64,000 bases of DNA from CAWIHA01 sp963835855 (GTDB lineage: Bacteria; Acidobacteriota; Terriglobia; Bryobacterales; Bryobacteraceae): the NCBI GenBank assembly GCA_963835855.1, contig CAWIHA010000018.1, positions 186,001 to 250,000 of the forward strand, read 5' to 3'. The position numbers were made by a program, and so were the translations under genes. The notes under the pieces were generated by a model. The model saw nothing but the letters and a program-made list of their open reading frames with translations. It made no database searches and was not told the origin of the DNA. Position 1 is the first letter of the stretch. Each line of letters begins with the position of its first letter. Shown here in pieces: positions 28,082 to 36,088 of the stretch.

Positions 28082-28675
28082 CTATTTGCCTTCCACGAGG
28101 TCCACCACCGGGCCGTCCAACTCCTCAATGCGGATGCGGAGTTGCCTGCGCGCTTGCAAGTCCTTTTCGGGGACCTCGAACCGGGCGGCGAGCATGCGGT
28201 CCATCGTTTCGTGCGGTTTGATCTTCGTGCGAATCAGCAGGCTATCGTTGAACTTCTGGCCGAGCACGGGATAGTAATCGAACAGCCGCCGCGCATCCAC
28301 CTCGGAGATCATCATCCCTTCCGGCTCGTTGCCGGCATGGTCCGTCAGGTAGACGTCAGCCTTTCTGACGATGAAAACGTAATCCGAAGGGTTGGTGAAG
28401 CGGAAATCGAGGATGGCCGCTGAGCTGTTCTGATCGAGCGCGAGCGTTCGTACTTTCAGGATGCGGCCCTTCAGCTCGACGTGCGCGCCGCGTTGGATAT
28501 AAAAGCCCCCGGCCACTACGATGGCCACAATAACGATACCGATGCCGACAAACGGCGCCAGTTTGATGTAAGGCTCCAGGGCTTTTTTCAAGGGTTCAAA
28601 TGCTGTTTTCAATTCCTTGCGCTCCAAAAATTCATGCCAGTGGTCTGTGCGCTGGCCGAGTAGGGAAGCGGTCAT
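28082..28675 (-). CDS. Single-span membrane protein, unknown function
   Basis: About 197 residues from ATG 28675 (an in-frame start at 28705 is possible). Cytosolic basic N-terminus, one strong membrane helix (FVGIGIVIVAIVVAGGFYI), then an extracytoplasmic beta-rich domain containing ILDFRFTNPSDYVFIVRKAD, which looks like an LEA/DUF-type immunoglobulin fold. I do not recognise a named family. It converges with the glycosyltransferase gene. Confidence 0.6.
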   Translation of the reverse strand: MTASLLGQRTDHWHEFLERKELKTAFEPLKKALEPYIKLAPFVGIGIVIVAIVVAGGFYIQRGAHVELKGRILKVRTLALDQNSSAAILDFRFTNPSDYVFIVRKADVYLTDHAGNEPEGMMISEVDARRLFDYYPVLGQKFNDSLLIRTKIKPHETMDRMLAARFEVPEKDLQARRQLRIRIEELDGPVVDLVEGK

Positions 28676-28768
28676 TGGTGGCAACTTGATCCGCAGGCCG
28701 GACACTGCGCACCCACCTACCCGCCAGGACTGCGCCTCGCGGCTGGCTTATCCTTGCAGGCGGCGCCG

Positions 28769-29269
28769 TTACCCGCCGGCCGCTGGGCCACTCTCAGGCG
28801 TCCCACGGTTGAATGACTGAAGAGCCAGATAGCTCGGACCGAAGCGCTTGATGTTGTCGCGCTGCTTATCGTAAAGGTCGAAGTGCCCCTCTTCGTCCTT
28901 CACCAGTTGCTCGAAAATTTGCTTGGTAGCGGAGTCTGCATTCGCCGCGCACTCAAGCGCCGCCTTGTTATAAGTTTGCGCGCTCTCCTCTTCCATCGCC
29001 ATCGCCTTGGCAAGCATGGCCTCTGGCTGCACGATCTTCTCTACCGGGCCCGCAGAAACCATCTCCGCGTCGCCCTTTAAGAACAAGATGCGCTCGGCCA
29101 GCAGCTCCACATGGCCCATCTCCTGAATAGCGATGCGCTTGAAAAGCGCCGACAGAGGCCCGAACCCCTGGTCGTCCAGATGGAAGTGAAAATACATGTA
29201 CTGGTGCACCGCTTGCAACTCGTCGGCAACCGCCTTGTTCAGCAACCGAATGCTCTTCGCCTTTTCCAT
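28769..29269 (-). CDS. bfr: Bacterioferritin
   Basis: 166 residues; ATG 29269 with GGAGGTGAAGG upstream. Four-helix ferritin fold with diiron ligands in ADELQAVHQY, IQEMGHVELLAERI, AMEEESAQTYNKAA and LVKDEEGHFDLYDKQ. It stores iron and detoxifies peroxide in the cytoplasm. The haem-ligand Met typical of Bfr is not certain, so a bacterioferritin-like (Dps/Ftn) assignment is possible. The C-terminal tail after residue 150 is disordered. Confidence 0.85.
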   Translation of the reverse strand: MEKAKSIRLLNKAVADELQAVHQYMYFHFHLDDQGFGPLSALFKRIAIQEMGHVELLAERILFLKGDAEMVSAGPVEKIVQPEAMLAKAMAMEEESAQTYNKAALECAANADSATKQIFEQLVKDEEGHFDLYDKQRDNIKRFGPSYLALQSFNRGTPESGPAAGG

Positions 29270-29589
29270 ACCTTCACCTCCGCTTCATCATCGCACGCCC
29301 GGGGTGAACAACGCTCAGGAGCCCGTGGCAGAAGTCGCCAGACCGGCTCCCTCACGCTCGCGCTTCGGGCAACTTGGTAACAACGCTGAACCGTGCGCGT
29401 TCACAAGCGGCTGTGGAACACGTCCGCCATCGGCTGTTAGCTCCGGAAAATCCGGTCCGCGCTTCCTGTGCGCTCCGCCGCGGCCCGGCACGGAATTGGC
29501 CGGAGCTTCACCCTTATGGAATTGTGTATACTATGGGGAACCCGGAAGATTTCATCCGTGGCCGGAATTGTACCTAAAGGAGAAGATGG
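29270..29589. other. Intergenic stretch between bfr and the aminotransferase
   Basis: 320 bases between divergent genes. It contains the bfr upstream region, a partial copy of the GC-rich repeat (29343-29365, CCGGCTCCCTCACGCTCGCG), a TATACT box at 29527-29532 that could be a -10 element for the aminotransferase (no convincing -35), and an AAAGGAG ribosome site at 29576-29582. No reading frame in it looks coding. Confidence 0.4.
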
Positions 29590-30729
29590 ATGCCTGCAAC
29601 AAAATTGAACGTGTCATTTTACGGTCATGTGCGTCAGTATCACAACATCAAGCAAGAGATCGACGCCAATATGAAGGAAGTGCTGGAGAGCGGCAACTAC
29701 GTGATGGGGCCGATGCTCAAGCGGTTCGAAAAGGAGCTGGCCGGGTATCACGGAACCAAGTACGCCATTGGCGTCGGCAACGGCACCGATGCGATTTGGC
29801 TCTCCCTGCTTGCGCTCGGAATTGGCCCGGGTGATGAGTGCATCACCCACACGAATACCTTCTTTGCGACCGCCGAGGGAATTTGGTTCACCGGCGCCAC
29901 CGCCGTATTCGTGGATTGCGATCCGAAGACGAAGTGCATCGATCCCTCGAAGATCGAAGCGGCGATCACTCCGAAGACGAAGGCGATCGTGCCTGTCCAC
30001 CTATACGGTCAATGCGCGGACATAAAAGCGATCCGCAAGATTGCCGACAAGCACAAGCTGCTGATCATCGAGGATAACGCGCAGGCAATCGGCTCCGCCG
30101 GGGACGGGTTCAAACCTGGCCAGCTCGGCGACGCAGCAACCACCAGCTTCATCATCCAGAAGAACCTCGGAACCTTCGGCGACGGTGGTGCGATCGTCAC
30201 GAACAACCCTGAAATCGACCGCATCGTCCGAAAGCTGCGCAACCACGGGTCTGAGAAGCGGTCCTGCCACAGCATGGGCTACAACAGCCGCCTCGACGAC
30301 CTCCATGCCGGCATCCTCAGCGCCAAGCTGAAGCATATCGACGAATGGAACGACCTTAGACGGAAGTGGGCGGCGCGCTTCACCGCCGGACTCGCCGGCG
30401 CGCGCAACTTGACGCTGCCGTACGCAACCCCCGGCTACCGCCACGTGTTCCATCTGTACGTGATCGAAACCAAGAAGGCCGAGCACCGCGACCAGTTGTT
30501 GAAGCACCTCAACGACAACGGCATCGACGCCAAGTGCCACTACCCAATCGCCATCCACCAGCAAGAAGGCTATCCTTGGGGCAAACAGGCTCGAATCGTT
30601 GGTCCAATTCCGAACTCCGAGTACAACGCGGCGCGCTGCATCTCTCTGCCGATGTTCCCCGAATTGACCGAGGAAGAGGTCGATTACACGATTGCAACGG
30701 TGCTCGAGTGGGACCGAGGCGTCCGCTAA
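29590..30729 (+). CDS. DegT/DnrJ/EryC1/StrS-family sugar aminotransferase
   Basis: 379 residues; ATG 29590 with AAAGGAG. PLP-dependent type I fold: GNGTDAIWLSLLALGIGPGD, IVPVHLYGQCADIKAI, IIEDNAQAIGS, and the PLP lysine region SFIIQKNLGTFGDGGAIVTN. C-terminal HYPIAIHQQEGY and LPMFPELTEEEVDY are family typical. It transfers an amino group to a nucleotide keto-sugar. The next gene is a Gfo/Idh dehydrogenase that could supply that keto-sugar, so the pair probably makes an amino sugar for a surface glycan. Confidence 0.9.
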   Translation: MPATKLNVSFYGHVRQYHNIKQEIDANMKEVLESGNYVMGPMLKRFEKELAGYHGTKYAIGVGNGTDAIWLSLLALGIGPGDECITHTNTFFATAEGIWFTGATAVFVDCDPKTKCIDPSKIEAAITPKTKAIVPVHLYGQCADIKAIRKIADKHKLLIIEDNAQAIGSAGDGFKPGQLGDAATTSFIIQKNLGTFGDGGAIVTNNPEIDRIVRKLRNHGSEKRSCHSMGYNSRLDDLHAGILSAKLKHIDEWNDLRRKWAARFTAGLAGARNLTLPYATPGYRHVFHLYVIETKKAEHRDQLLKHLNDNGIDAKCHYPIAIHQQEGYPWGKQARIVGPIPNSEYNAARCISLPMFPELTEEEVDYTIATVLEWDRGVR

Positions 30730-30737
30730 GGACATTC

Positions 30738-31814
30738 ATGAGCGCGAAATACAAGGTTGTCGTCGCCGGCATGGGCAAGCGCGGAATGCACCATGCCGCA
30801 GCGTTTCAGGCCAACGGCCGTTTTGAGGTCGCTGGCATCTGCGACGTGGATAGTGGACGGCTGGCCGCGGCGGGAACGAAATATCCCGCTGCGGTCGCGG
30901 GCGTGAATGCGGCCGAAGTTGCGGCCGCGGCCAAGCCCGACGTCTTTTGTTTCTGCACTCTCCCGGGCCTGCGCTCGGAAATGATCCGCATCGGCATCGA
31001 GAGCGGCGCGCGCCTGATCGCCTTTGAGAAACCCGTGGCGCTGAACACCCTCGAGGGCTTCCGTGTCAAGCAACTGCTCGACAAGAGCGGCGTGAAAGCG
31101 GTCGTCAGCCACCAGCATCGGTACGGCGCGCATTACCAGAAGACCAAGGAGATCATCGCCAGCGGCGCGCTTGGCAACATCCACACCGTCTATGGGACGG
31201 CAACCGGCTGGATGATGCACATGCTGTCTCACTTGATCGATTACACGCGCTGGTTCAACGGCAATGCCGATGCCAAGTGGGTGATGGCGCAGGCGGCGGG
31301 CGCAGGGAAGTTCGCCGATGTCCATCCCTCGCCCGATTACATCGCCGGTTTCATCCAGTTCGCAAACGGCGTCCACGGCATCCTCGAATGCGGCGCCGGC
31401 GCTCCCGATGTCCCGGAGGTCGATTACTGGTGGCGGAAGTGCCGTATGGGCGCGCTCGGCCCGGACGGCTTTGCCGAGGTGCTGACAGGCGGAGGATGGC
31501 GCGCGGTCACGAAGACGGGCGCATCTTCCGGCCCCGGATGCATGAACTATGACCTGGACATGCCTCCTTACATCCAGGAAATGGCGGACTGGCTCGATGA
31601 CGACCGGAAGATCCATTCCTGCAATTTCGAGAGCGCCTATAAGGGTTTTGAAATCATGATGGCGATGTGCCGCTCGGCGGCCGAAGGTGGCCAGGTTGCC
31701 CTTCCGCTGACCAACGCCGTCGATGAGCTCGCTCTGCTGAAACCCCGCGTGCGCGGCAAGGTTTGGCTTTCTATGCCGCAGAACGCGAAGGAATACCCAG
31801 GTGCGGCCGGCTGA
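30738..31814 (+). CDS. Gfo/Idh/MocA-family NAD(P)-dependent sugar dehydrogenase
   Basis: 358 residues from ATG 30738, 8 bases after the aminotransferase stop. N-terminal Rossmann fold with VVVAGMGKRGMHHAAAF, the EKP motif (LIAFEKPVALN), then the C-terminal Gfo/Idh domain with HQHRYGAHY and HMLSHLIDYTRWF. It oxidises or reduces a sugar (nucleotide sugar) ring carbon. Co-operonic with the aminotransferase. Confidence 0.88.
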   Translation: MSAKYKVVVAGMGKRGMHHAAAFQANGRFEVAGICDVDSGRLAAAGTKYPAAVAGVNAAEVAAAAKPDVFCFCTLPGLRSEMIRIGIESGARLIAFEKPVALNTLEGFRVKQLLDKSGVKAVVSHQHRYGAHYQKTKEIIASGALGNIHTVYGTATGWMMHMLSHLIDYTRWFNGNADAKWVMAQAAGAGKFADVHPSPDYIAGFIQFANGVHGILECGAGAPDVPEVDYWWRKCRMGALGPDGFAEVLTGGGWRAVTKTGASSGPGCMNYDLDMPPYIQEMADWLDDDRKIHSCNFESAYKGFEIMMAMCRSAAEGGQVALPLTNAVDELALLKPRVRGKVWLSMPQNAKEYPGAAG

Positions 31815-32121
31815 TGTAGATTCCGCGATTCTCGAAGCTGCGCTCGAAGGTCTCGAACTTCAGAAACTGCACCTCGAGGAGCAGATCACAGGCATCAGAA
31901 ATCTGCTTCGCCGCGCGGCTGCCGGTCCCCAGGCCGGCAGCCGCTCCCGCCCGCAACAGCCAGTGAACAACCCCGGCCAGCCGGATCCAAAAACCGAAAC
32001 CGGCAACAATCTCATCAAGCTGGCCCTCTTCCAGGCCGGCCATAGCACTCCGCAGTTGTTCTGGTGCCGTGAGAGGCTGAGGAACCGCCAAGCGCGGCGG
32101 TTGGCGGCCTCTCGCAGCTGA
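31801..32121 (+). CDS. Small helical protein overlapping the dehydrogenase gene
   Basis: 106 residues; GTG 31801 lies 14 bases inside the preceding stop region. The N-terminal 45 residues form a coiled coil (ALEGLELQKLHLEEQITGIRN-like heptads) like the small DUF proteins common in acidobacteria, but the usual Arg/Ala-rich C-terminal motif is not recognisable and the tail (WCRERLRNRQARRLAASRS) may be out of frame. Unknown function. Confidence 0.4.
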   Translation: MRPADVDSAILEAALEGLELQKLHLEEQITGIRNLLRRAAAGPQAGSRSRPQQPVNNPGQPDPKTETGNNLIKLALFQAGHSTPQLFWCRERLRNRQARRLAASRS

Positions 32122-32240
32122 ACTCGATACGCGTCCTACGGCTGTGCGGCTTCCAGGTTACCGCTTGATAGCGGTGCTCTTCGCGAATATGCGTATTTTC
32201 TTGCCCATGCCAGTGCCAGGCTGTGCCATCGCCTGCCCGC

Positions 32241-32876
32241 TCAGAAGGCTTCGGCGATCACTTGGGCGGGGAATATGTCTTGCGACTGCGTGTAGGCAGC
32301 GATTACCAAGGATCTGTCTTGCGGTTCGCGCTGTTGCTCTCCGGAAAATGGCGCCTGAACGTTCCCCTGCCCTGGCGGCTCCTGTCCGCCCGAGGCGGCA
32401 TCCTCGGGCGCAGTGCGCTGCTGCGCGACCTCCCGCTCAGCGGCGGCCTCCATCATGGCTGCCGCGGCAGCGACCATCCGGTCTTGTGTGGAAGGATTGG
32501 CCGGTGCATTCGCCGCGGCCTCGATGACGCGCGCCTTTTCGATGGTCGCTTCAGGATCGTTGGCGACAGGCGATGTATCGAGCGTGACGTCGCCACCGAC
32601 TGCATACAACTGGCCGTCGGGTCCGACCGCATAGGTGTAAGAGGGGCCGCCGGTCGCGTATGGTCCGGCCGCCGCCAGGTGCGCTTCCTCGTGCGCCTTC
32701 ACCGCTCGATCGGTGGCCGCCAGTTGTGCAATCGCGGCCAACTCCTGGGAAGAGCGTCCGCTCAACCGGCTACTTCCGGCTGCCCCGGCGCGGGCGTTCG
32801 TTCTCGCAGTGGAATTGCGGGTGACCCCGGATGGGGAACCCGCGCCGCCGCTGATGGAGGAAATGCTTCCGGACAC
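32241..32876 (-). CDS. SprA-related putative metalloprotease (CJM1_0395 type)
   Basis: 211 residues; GTG 32876. Low-complexity Ser/Gly/Ala N-terminus, then the conserved block KAHEEAHLAAAGPYATGGPS, YTYAVGPDGQLYAVGGDV and LDTSPV, with an HEEAH zinc motif. The C-terminal third is Ala/Gln-rich. The family is annotated as a putative metalloprotease of unknown role. It is divergent from fkbM. Confidence 0.8.
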   Translation of the reverse strand: MSGSISSISGGAGSPSGVTRNSTARTNARAGAAGSSRLSGRSSQELAAIAQLAATDRAVKAHEEAHLAAAGPYATGGPSYTYAVGPDGQLYAVGGDVTLDTSPVANDPEATIEKARVIEAAANAPANPSTQDRMVAAAAAMMEAAAEREVAQQRTAPEDAASGGQEPPGQGNVQAPFSGEQQREPQDRSLVIAAYTQSQDIFPAQVIAEAF

Positions 32877-32979
32877 CTTGAGCTATCTTTTTTATCGGTC
32901 AGACCGAGCTTGATTTGAGAGGAACCTGCTCGAACATCTTCCTCCGGCGGCGCTGGATTTGTTGTACGCTGACACGAGT

Positions 32980-33945
32980 ATGCGAATCCAGAACCAATCT
33001 CCGCTCAAGAGTTCCAGAACGATGCGGTCTTCCGTGCTTGCGATTCGAGTTCTGTCGGCGGTTGCAATCGCGGTCCTGGCGTTTCTAGTGGCTCTCCGCT
33101 TTTACCCGGGCTTGGTCCTCCTGTTCGCAAGCGGCGTGAAATCGCGGAGCCCCTATTGCTCCGTCTGGAATGCGATCCCGGACGTCAACGTTAAGCTGCG
33201 CCAGCAGGCCGACGCGGAACGGATCGCGCGCGCAAGCCGCGTTGTTCGCCGCGAGCCGGCTTTGACGCTCTGGGCGACTCCGTTGGGAGAGTACTGGATT
33301 CCCAGCAGCGACGATAAAGTCCTGCCGATCCTTCTAGCGCAATCGAACCGCAGGATTTACGGGGACCGGGACTGGGGAGTCCGGCCAGGCGATATCGTAC
33401 TGGACTGCGGAGCGTACGTTGGTACCTACACGCGATTGGCGCTCTCGAGTGGCGCGAAGTTGGTAGTTGCCATCGAGCCGTCTCCGGAATCGGTCGAGTG
33501 TCTCAGGAGAAATCTGGCCAAGGAGACCGCCGGGGGGAAGGTCATCATCTACCCGAAGGGGATCTGGGATTGTGAAACCACACTGACGCTTTTCGCAAAC
33601 CTTGCCAACACCGCGGGAAACAGCTTTGTGGGAAACAGCGCCGGGCAAGAGCTGCCCGGCATCCCTGTTACGACCATTGAGAAGCTCGTCCGTGAATTGA
33701 AGTTGCCCAGAGTCGATTTCATCAAGGCTGATGTGAAAGGATCCACCGAGCGTCTGTTGCGGGGCGGGAGCGCGGTGATCGCGCGCGACCGGCCCCGGAT
33801 CGCCCTTTCCACCGAAGAGGCCATTGACGATGCCCGTGCTATCGCTGCTCTGGCGAAGAAGATTCAACCGGCATACGAGATGAAATGCGGTCCTTGTCTC
33901 CTGGACGGCAGGGACATCTACACGGACGTATTGTTCTTCCGCTAA
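32980..33945 (+). CDS. FkbM-family methyltransferase, membrane-anchored
   Basis: 321 residues from ATG 32980. One N-terminal membrane helix (VAIAVLAFLVALRFYPGLVL) precedes a SAM-binding domain: IVLDCGAYVGTYTRLAL, VVAIEPSPESVECLRRN, then the FkbM signature with DFIKADVKGSTERLLRGG where Asp-Ile-Glu-Gly is usual. It methylates a hydroxyl of a sugar or polyketide. Isolated between an SprA-type gene and the RRM gene. Confidence 0.85.
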   Translation: MRIQNQSPLKSSRTMRSSVLAIRVLSAVAIAVLAFLVALRFYPGLVLLFASGVKSRSPYCSVWNAIPDVNVKLRQQADAERIARASRVVRREPALTLWATPLGEYWIPSSDDKVLPILLAQSNRRIYGDRDWGVRPGDIVLDCGAYVGTYTRLALSSGAKLVVAIEPSPESVECLRRNLAKETAGGKVIIYPKGIWDCETTLTLFANLANTAGNSFVGNSAGQELPGIPVTTIEKLVRELKLPRVDFIKADVKGSTERLLRGGSAVIARDRPRIALSTEEAIDDARAIAALAKKIQPAYEMKCGPCLLDGRDIYTDVLFFR

Positions 33946-34188
33946 ACGTTCTTCGGCGGATGAGCGCGTGAGCGGTGAGCGCCCGCGACCCTGTCGGCGG
34001 GAGCAGGGAGGCAGACCCAGATGTGGGCCACGTGCACCTGCTGGCGCCGCTGCCGGCCATGATTCCAGCGCAGCCGCGCTCGAACACGCGCACAGCTTTG
34101 GCCAGCTCCATCCGGGCCGGCCCGATCACCCCGGCGGTTTTGTTTGGAGCGGCTCCTCAGTGCGGGCGCGACGACCCGCTCGGACAAC

Positions 34189-34494
34189 CTACCAGCGCTG
34201 CTCGCGACGCCCGCCGCGGCCGCCGCCTCTGTTGCCCCCGGAGCCTTCGGTCTTGGGCCGAGCCTCGTTCACGTTGAGGGCGCGGTCACCCACGTTCGTT
34301 CCGTTCAATCCGGCGATCGCGCGGTCCGCCTCGGCCGCATCCGTCATTTCGACGAATGCAAAACCCCGCGACTGGCCGCTGTTCCGGTCCCGAATCAGAT
34401 TCACCCGTTCGACCGCACCATAGGGCTCAAACAACGCGCGGATCGATTCTTCCGTAGCGCCGAAATCTAAGTTACCCACGAAAATATTTTTCAC
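34189..34494 (-). CDS. RRM-type RNA-binding protein
   Basis: 101 residues, GTG 34494 with AAGGAG. One RNA-recognition motif: RNP2 IFVGNLDF at the N-terminus, RNP1 RGFAFVEM in the middle, then an Arg/Gly-rich tail (GGNRGGGRGGRREQRW). It resembles cyanobacterial/acidobacterial cold-regulated Rbp proteins that bind single-stranded RNA. Its own upstream region contains a long leader. Confidence 0.93.
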   Translation of the reverse strand: MKNIFVGNLDFGATEESIRALFEPYGAVERVNLIRDRNSGQSRGFAFVEMTDAAEADRAIAGLNGTNVGDRALNVNEARPKTEGSGGNRGGGRGGRREQRW

Positions 34495-34868
34495 GAAAAT
34501 CTCCTTACGCTTTGAGAGCGGCTTTACGAGGCGGGACGAGCTCGGCCAGGTTCGGCTAGGCAGTCAAACGCACCCTCCAGCGTAGCAGGTCTGGACCCCG
34601 GATGCATTGGGCACCGCGCGCTCCGGTTTCCTATCCAGGCACATGGTGACACACCCAGATTGAGGATCTTGGGTGGGGAAAGCTGGACCGGACCTTTCGG
34701 GTACCGGGAGACCAGCGGGACCTGGGAGTCGTGCTGACCGGCATCGCCTCCAGGGACTGAGACCGCCGCGGTAAGATGGTCAGAAATTCCGCTCCCCGGA
34801 CCGACTCGGAAGAACGCAGGGCTGATGCGCCCAGTGGAAGACGGCTGATTCAGCCGGGAGGAGTAACG
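34495..34868. other. Intergenic stretch between the RRM gene and the efflux operon
   Basis: 374 bases between divergent genes. The RRM side carries AAGGAG; the efflux side carries GGGAGGAG just before GTG 34869. I see no convincing reading frame, no clear promoter consensus and no strong repeat. Autoregulatory leader of the RRM mRNA is possible but not shown. Confidence 0.35.
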
Positions 34869-36086
34869 GTGCATTCGAAATTCGCAGGCCGGGCTTGCCT
34901 GCCACTCATCATCGCGGCGCTGCTCCCGATTGGCTGCGGCTCACAGAAGGCTCAAACCGCCGCCGCTTTTCCACCCGTTCCGGTTAGCGTTGCCGTCGCG
35001 GCCGTGCAGGCGCTGCCGGTTGAAATCCGCGCCATCGGCAATGTGGAACCGTTCCAATCGGTGCAAGTGAAATCGCAGATTGCCGGGGAACTCTTGAGCG
35101 TGCGGTTTGTCGAGGGCGGCAACGTCAACCGGGGCGACCTGCTGTTTGAGATCGACGCCCGTCCTTACCAGGAAGCGCTGCGGCAGGCCGAAGCCGCCGT
35201 GGCGAGGGATGTTGCGCAGTTGCGGCAGGCGGAAGCCAACCTCGCGCGCGATCGCGCGCAATCGAAGAACGCGGAAGCCGAAGCAGCCCGCTGGGCGGAG
35301 CTCTTTAAGGAGGGCATCGCTTCGCGCACACAGTACGATCAAACGCAATCGAACGCCGACTCTCTTCGGGCATCGGTCCGCGCGGACGAAGCGGCCATCG
35401 AGAGCGCTCGCGCTTCGCTCGAGAGCGACCGGGCCGCGGCCGAGCGGGCCAAGCTCGACCTCGCTTATTGCGAAATCCGTGCGCCCCTTTCGGGCAGGGC
35501 GGGGAACCTCCTGGTGCATCCCGGCAATCTGGTGAAAGCGAACGGCGACAACGCCCTGGTAGTCATCAACCAAATCGCGCCCATCTTTGTGAGCTTCGGC
35601 GTCCCCGAACAACACCTGGCGGCGATCCGGCGCGGCAGCAGCACACGCAAGCTTCCGGTTGAAGTCTCGCCACAGGACGACCCCGCAAAAGCGGAGCGCG
35701 GAATCCTCAGCGTGATCGATAACACGATTGACACGGCCACCGGCACGATCCGGCTGAAAGCGATCTGCGACAATGCGCGGCGCATCCTCTGGCCGGGAGG
35801 TTTGGTGAACGTGGTGCTCACGCTCGACACCGAGACCGGCGCAATCGTCGTGCCTTCGGAAGCAATCCAAGCGGGGCAGCAGGGACAGTTTGTCTATGTC
35901 GTGAAGTCCGATCAAACGGTTGAATTCCGGATCGTCCAAGTTGGGCCGGCCGTCGCGGGCAAGGCCGTGATTCAGAAGGGCGTGGCAGCCGGTGAGACGG
36001 TGGTCACCGACGGCCAATTGCGGCTGTTCCCAGGCGCCCGCATCAAGGCTGTCCCGGCCTCTAGAATCGAATCGCAGGCGCTCTAG
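34869..36086 (+). CDS. RND efflux membrane-fusion protein (lipoprotein)
   Basis: 405 residues; GTG 34869 behind GGGAGGAG. Lipobox LLPIGC. HlyD-type layout: lipoyl half (IRAIGNVEPFQSVQVKSQIA), a long alpha-hairpin about 95-200 with alternating Ala/Glu/Arg heptads, the second lipoyl half (LAYCEIRAPLSGRAGNLLVH) and beta-barrel. It links the inner-membrane pump to an outer-membrane channel (no TolC homologue here). ATG of the pump follows 2 bases after its stop. Confidence 0.95.
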   Translation: MHSKFAGRACLPLIIAALLPIGCGSQKAQTAAAFPPVPVSVAVAAVQALPVEIRAIGNVEPFQSVQVKSQIAGELLSVRFVEGGNVNRGDLLFEIDARPYQEALRQAEAAVARDVAQLRQAEANLARDRAQSKNAEAEAARWAELFKEGIASRTQYDQTQSNADSLRASVRADEAAIESARASLESDRAAAERAKLDLAYCEIRAPLSGRAGNLLVHPGNLVKANGDNALVVINQIAPIFVSFGVPEQHLAAIRRGSSTRKLPVEVSPQDDPAKAERGILSVIDNTIDTATGTIRLKAICDNARRILWPGGLVNVVLTLDTETGAIVVPSEAIQAGQQGQFVYVVKSDQTVEFRIVQVGPAVAGKAVIQKGVAAGETVVTDGQLRLFPGARIKAVPASRIESQAL

Positions 36087-36088
36087 AC

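Noticed and set aside
28082..28705. The 207-residue membrane protein as a PgaD homologue next to the PgaC-like enzyme
   Set aside because: It is on the opposite strand, has one helix plus a large extracytoplasmic domain, and does not resemble the small two-helix PgaD.
33839..34129. Minus-strand frame between fkbM and the RRM gene
   Set aside because: No ribosome site, no recognisable domain, and it overlaps the end of fkbM; treated as non-coding.
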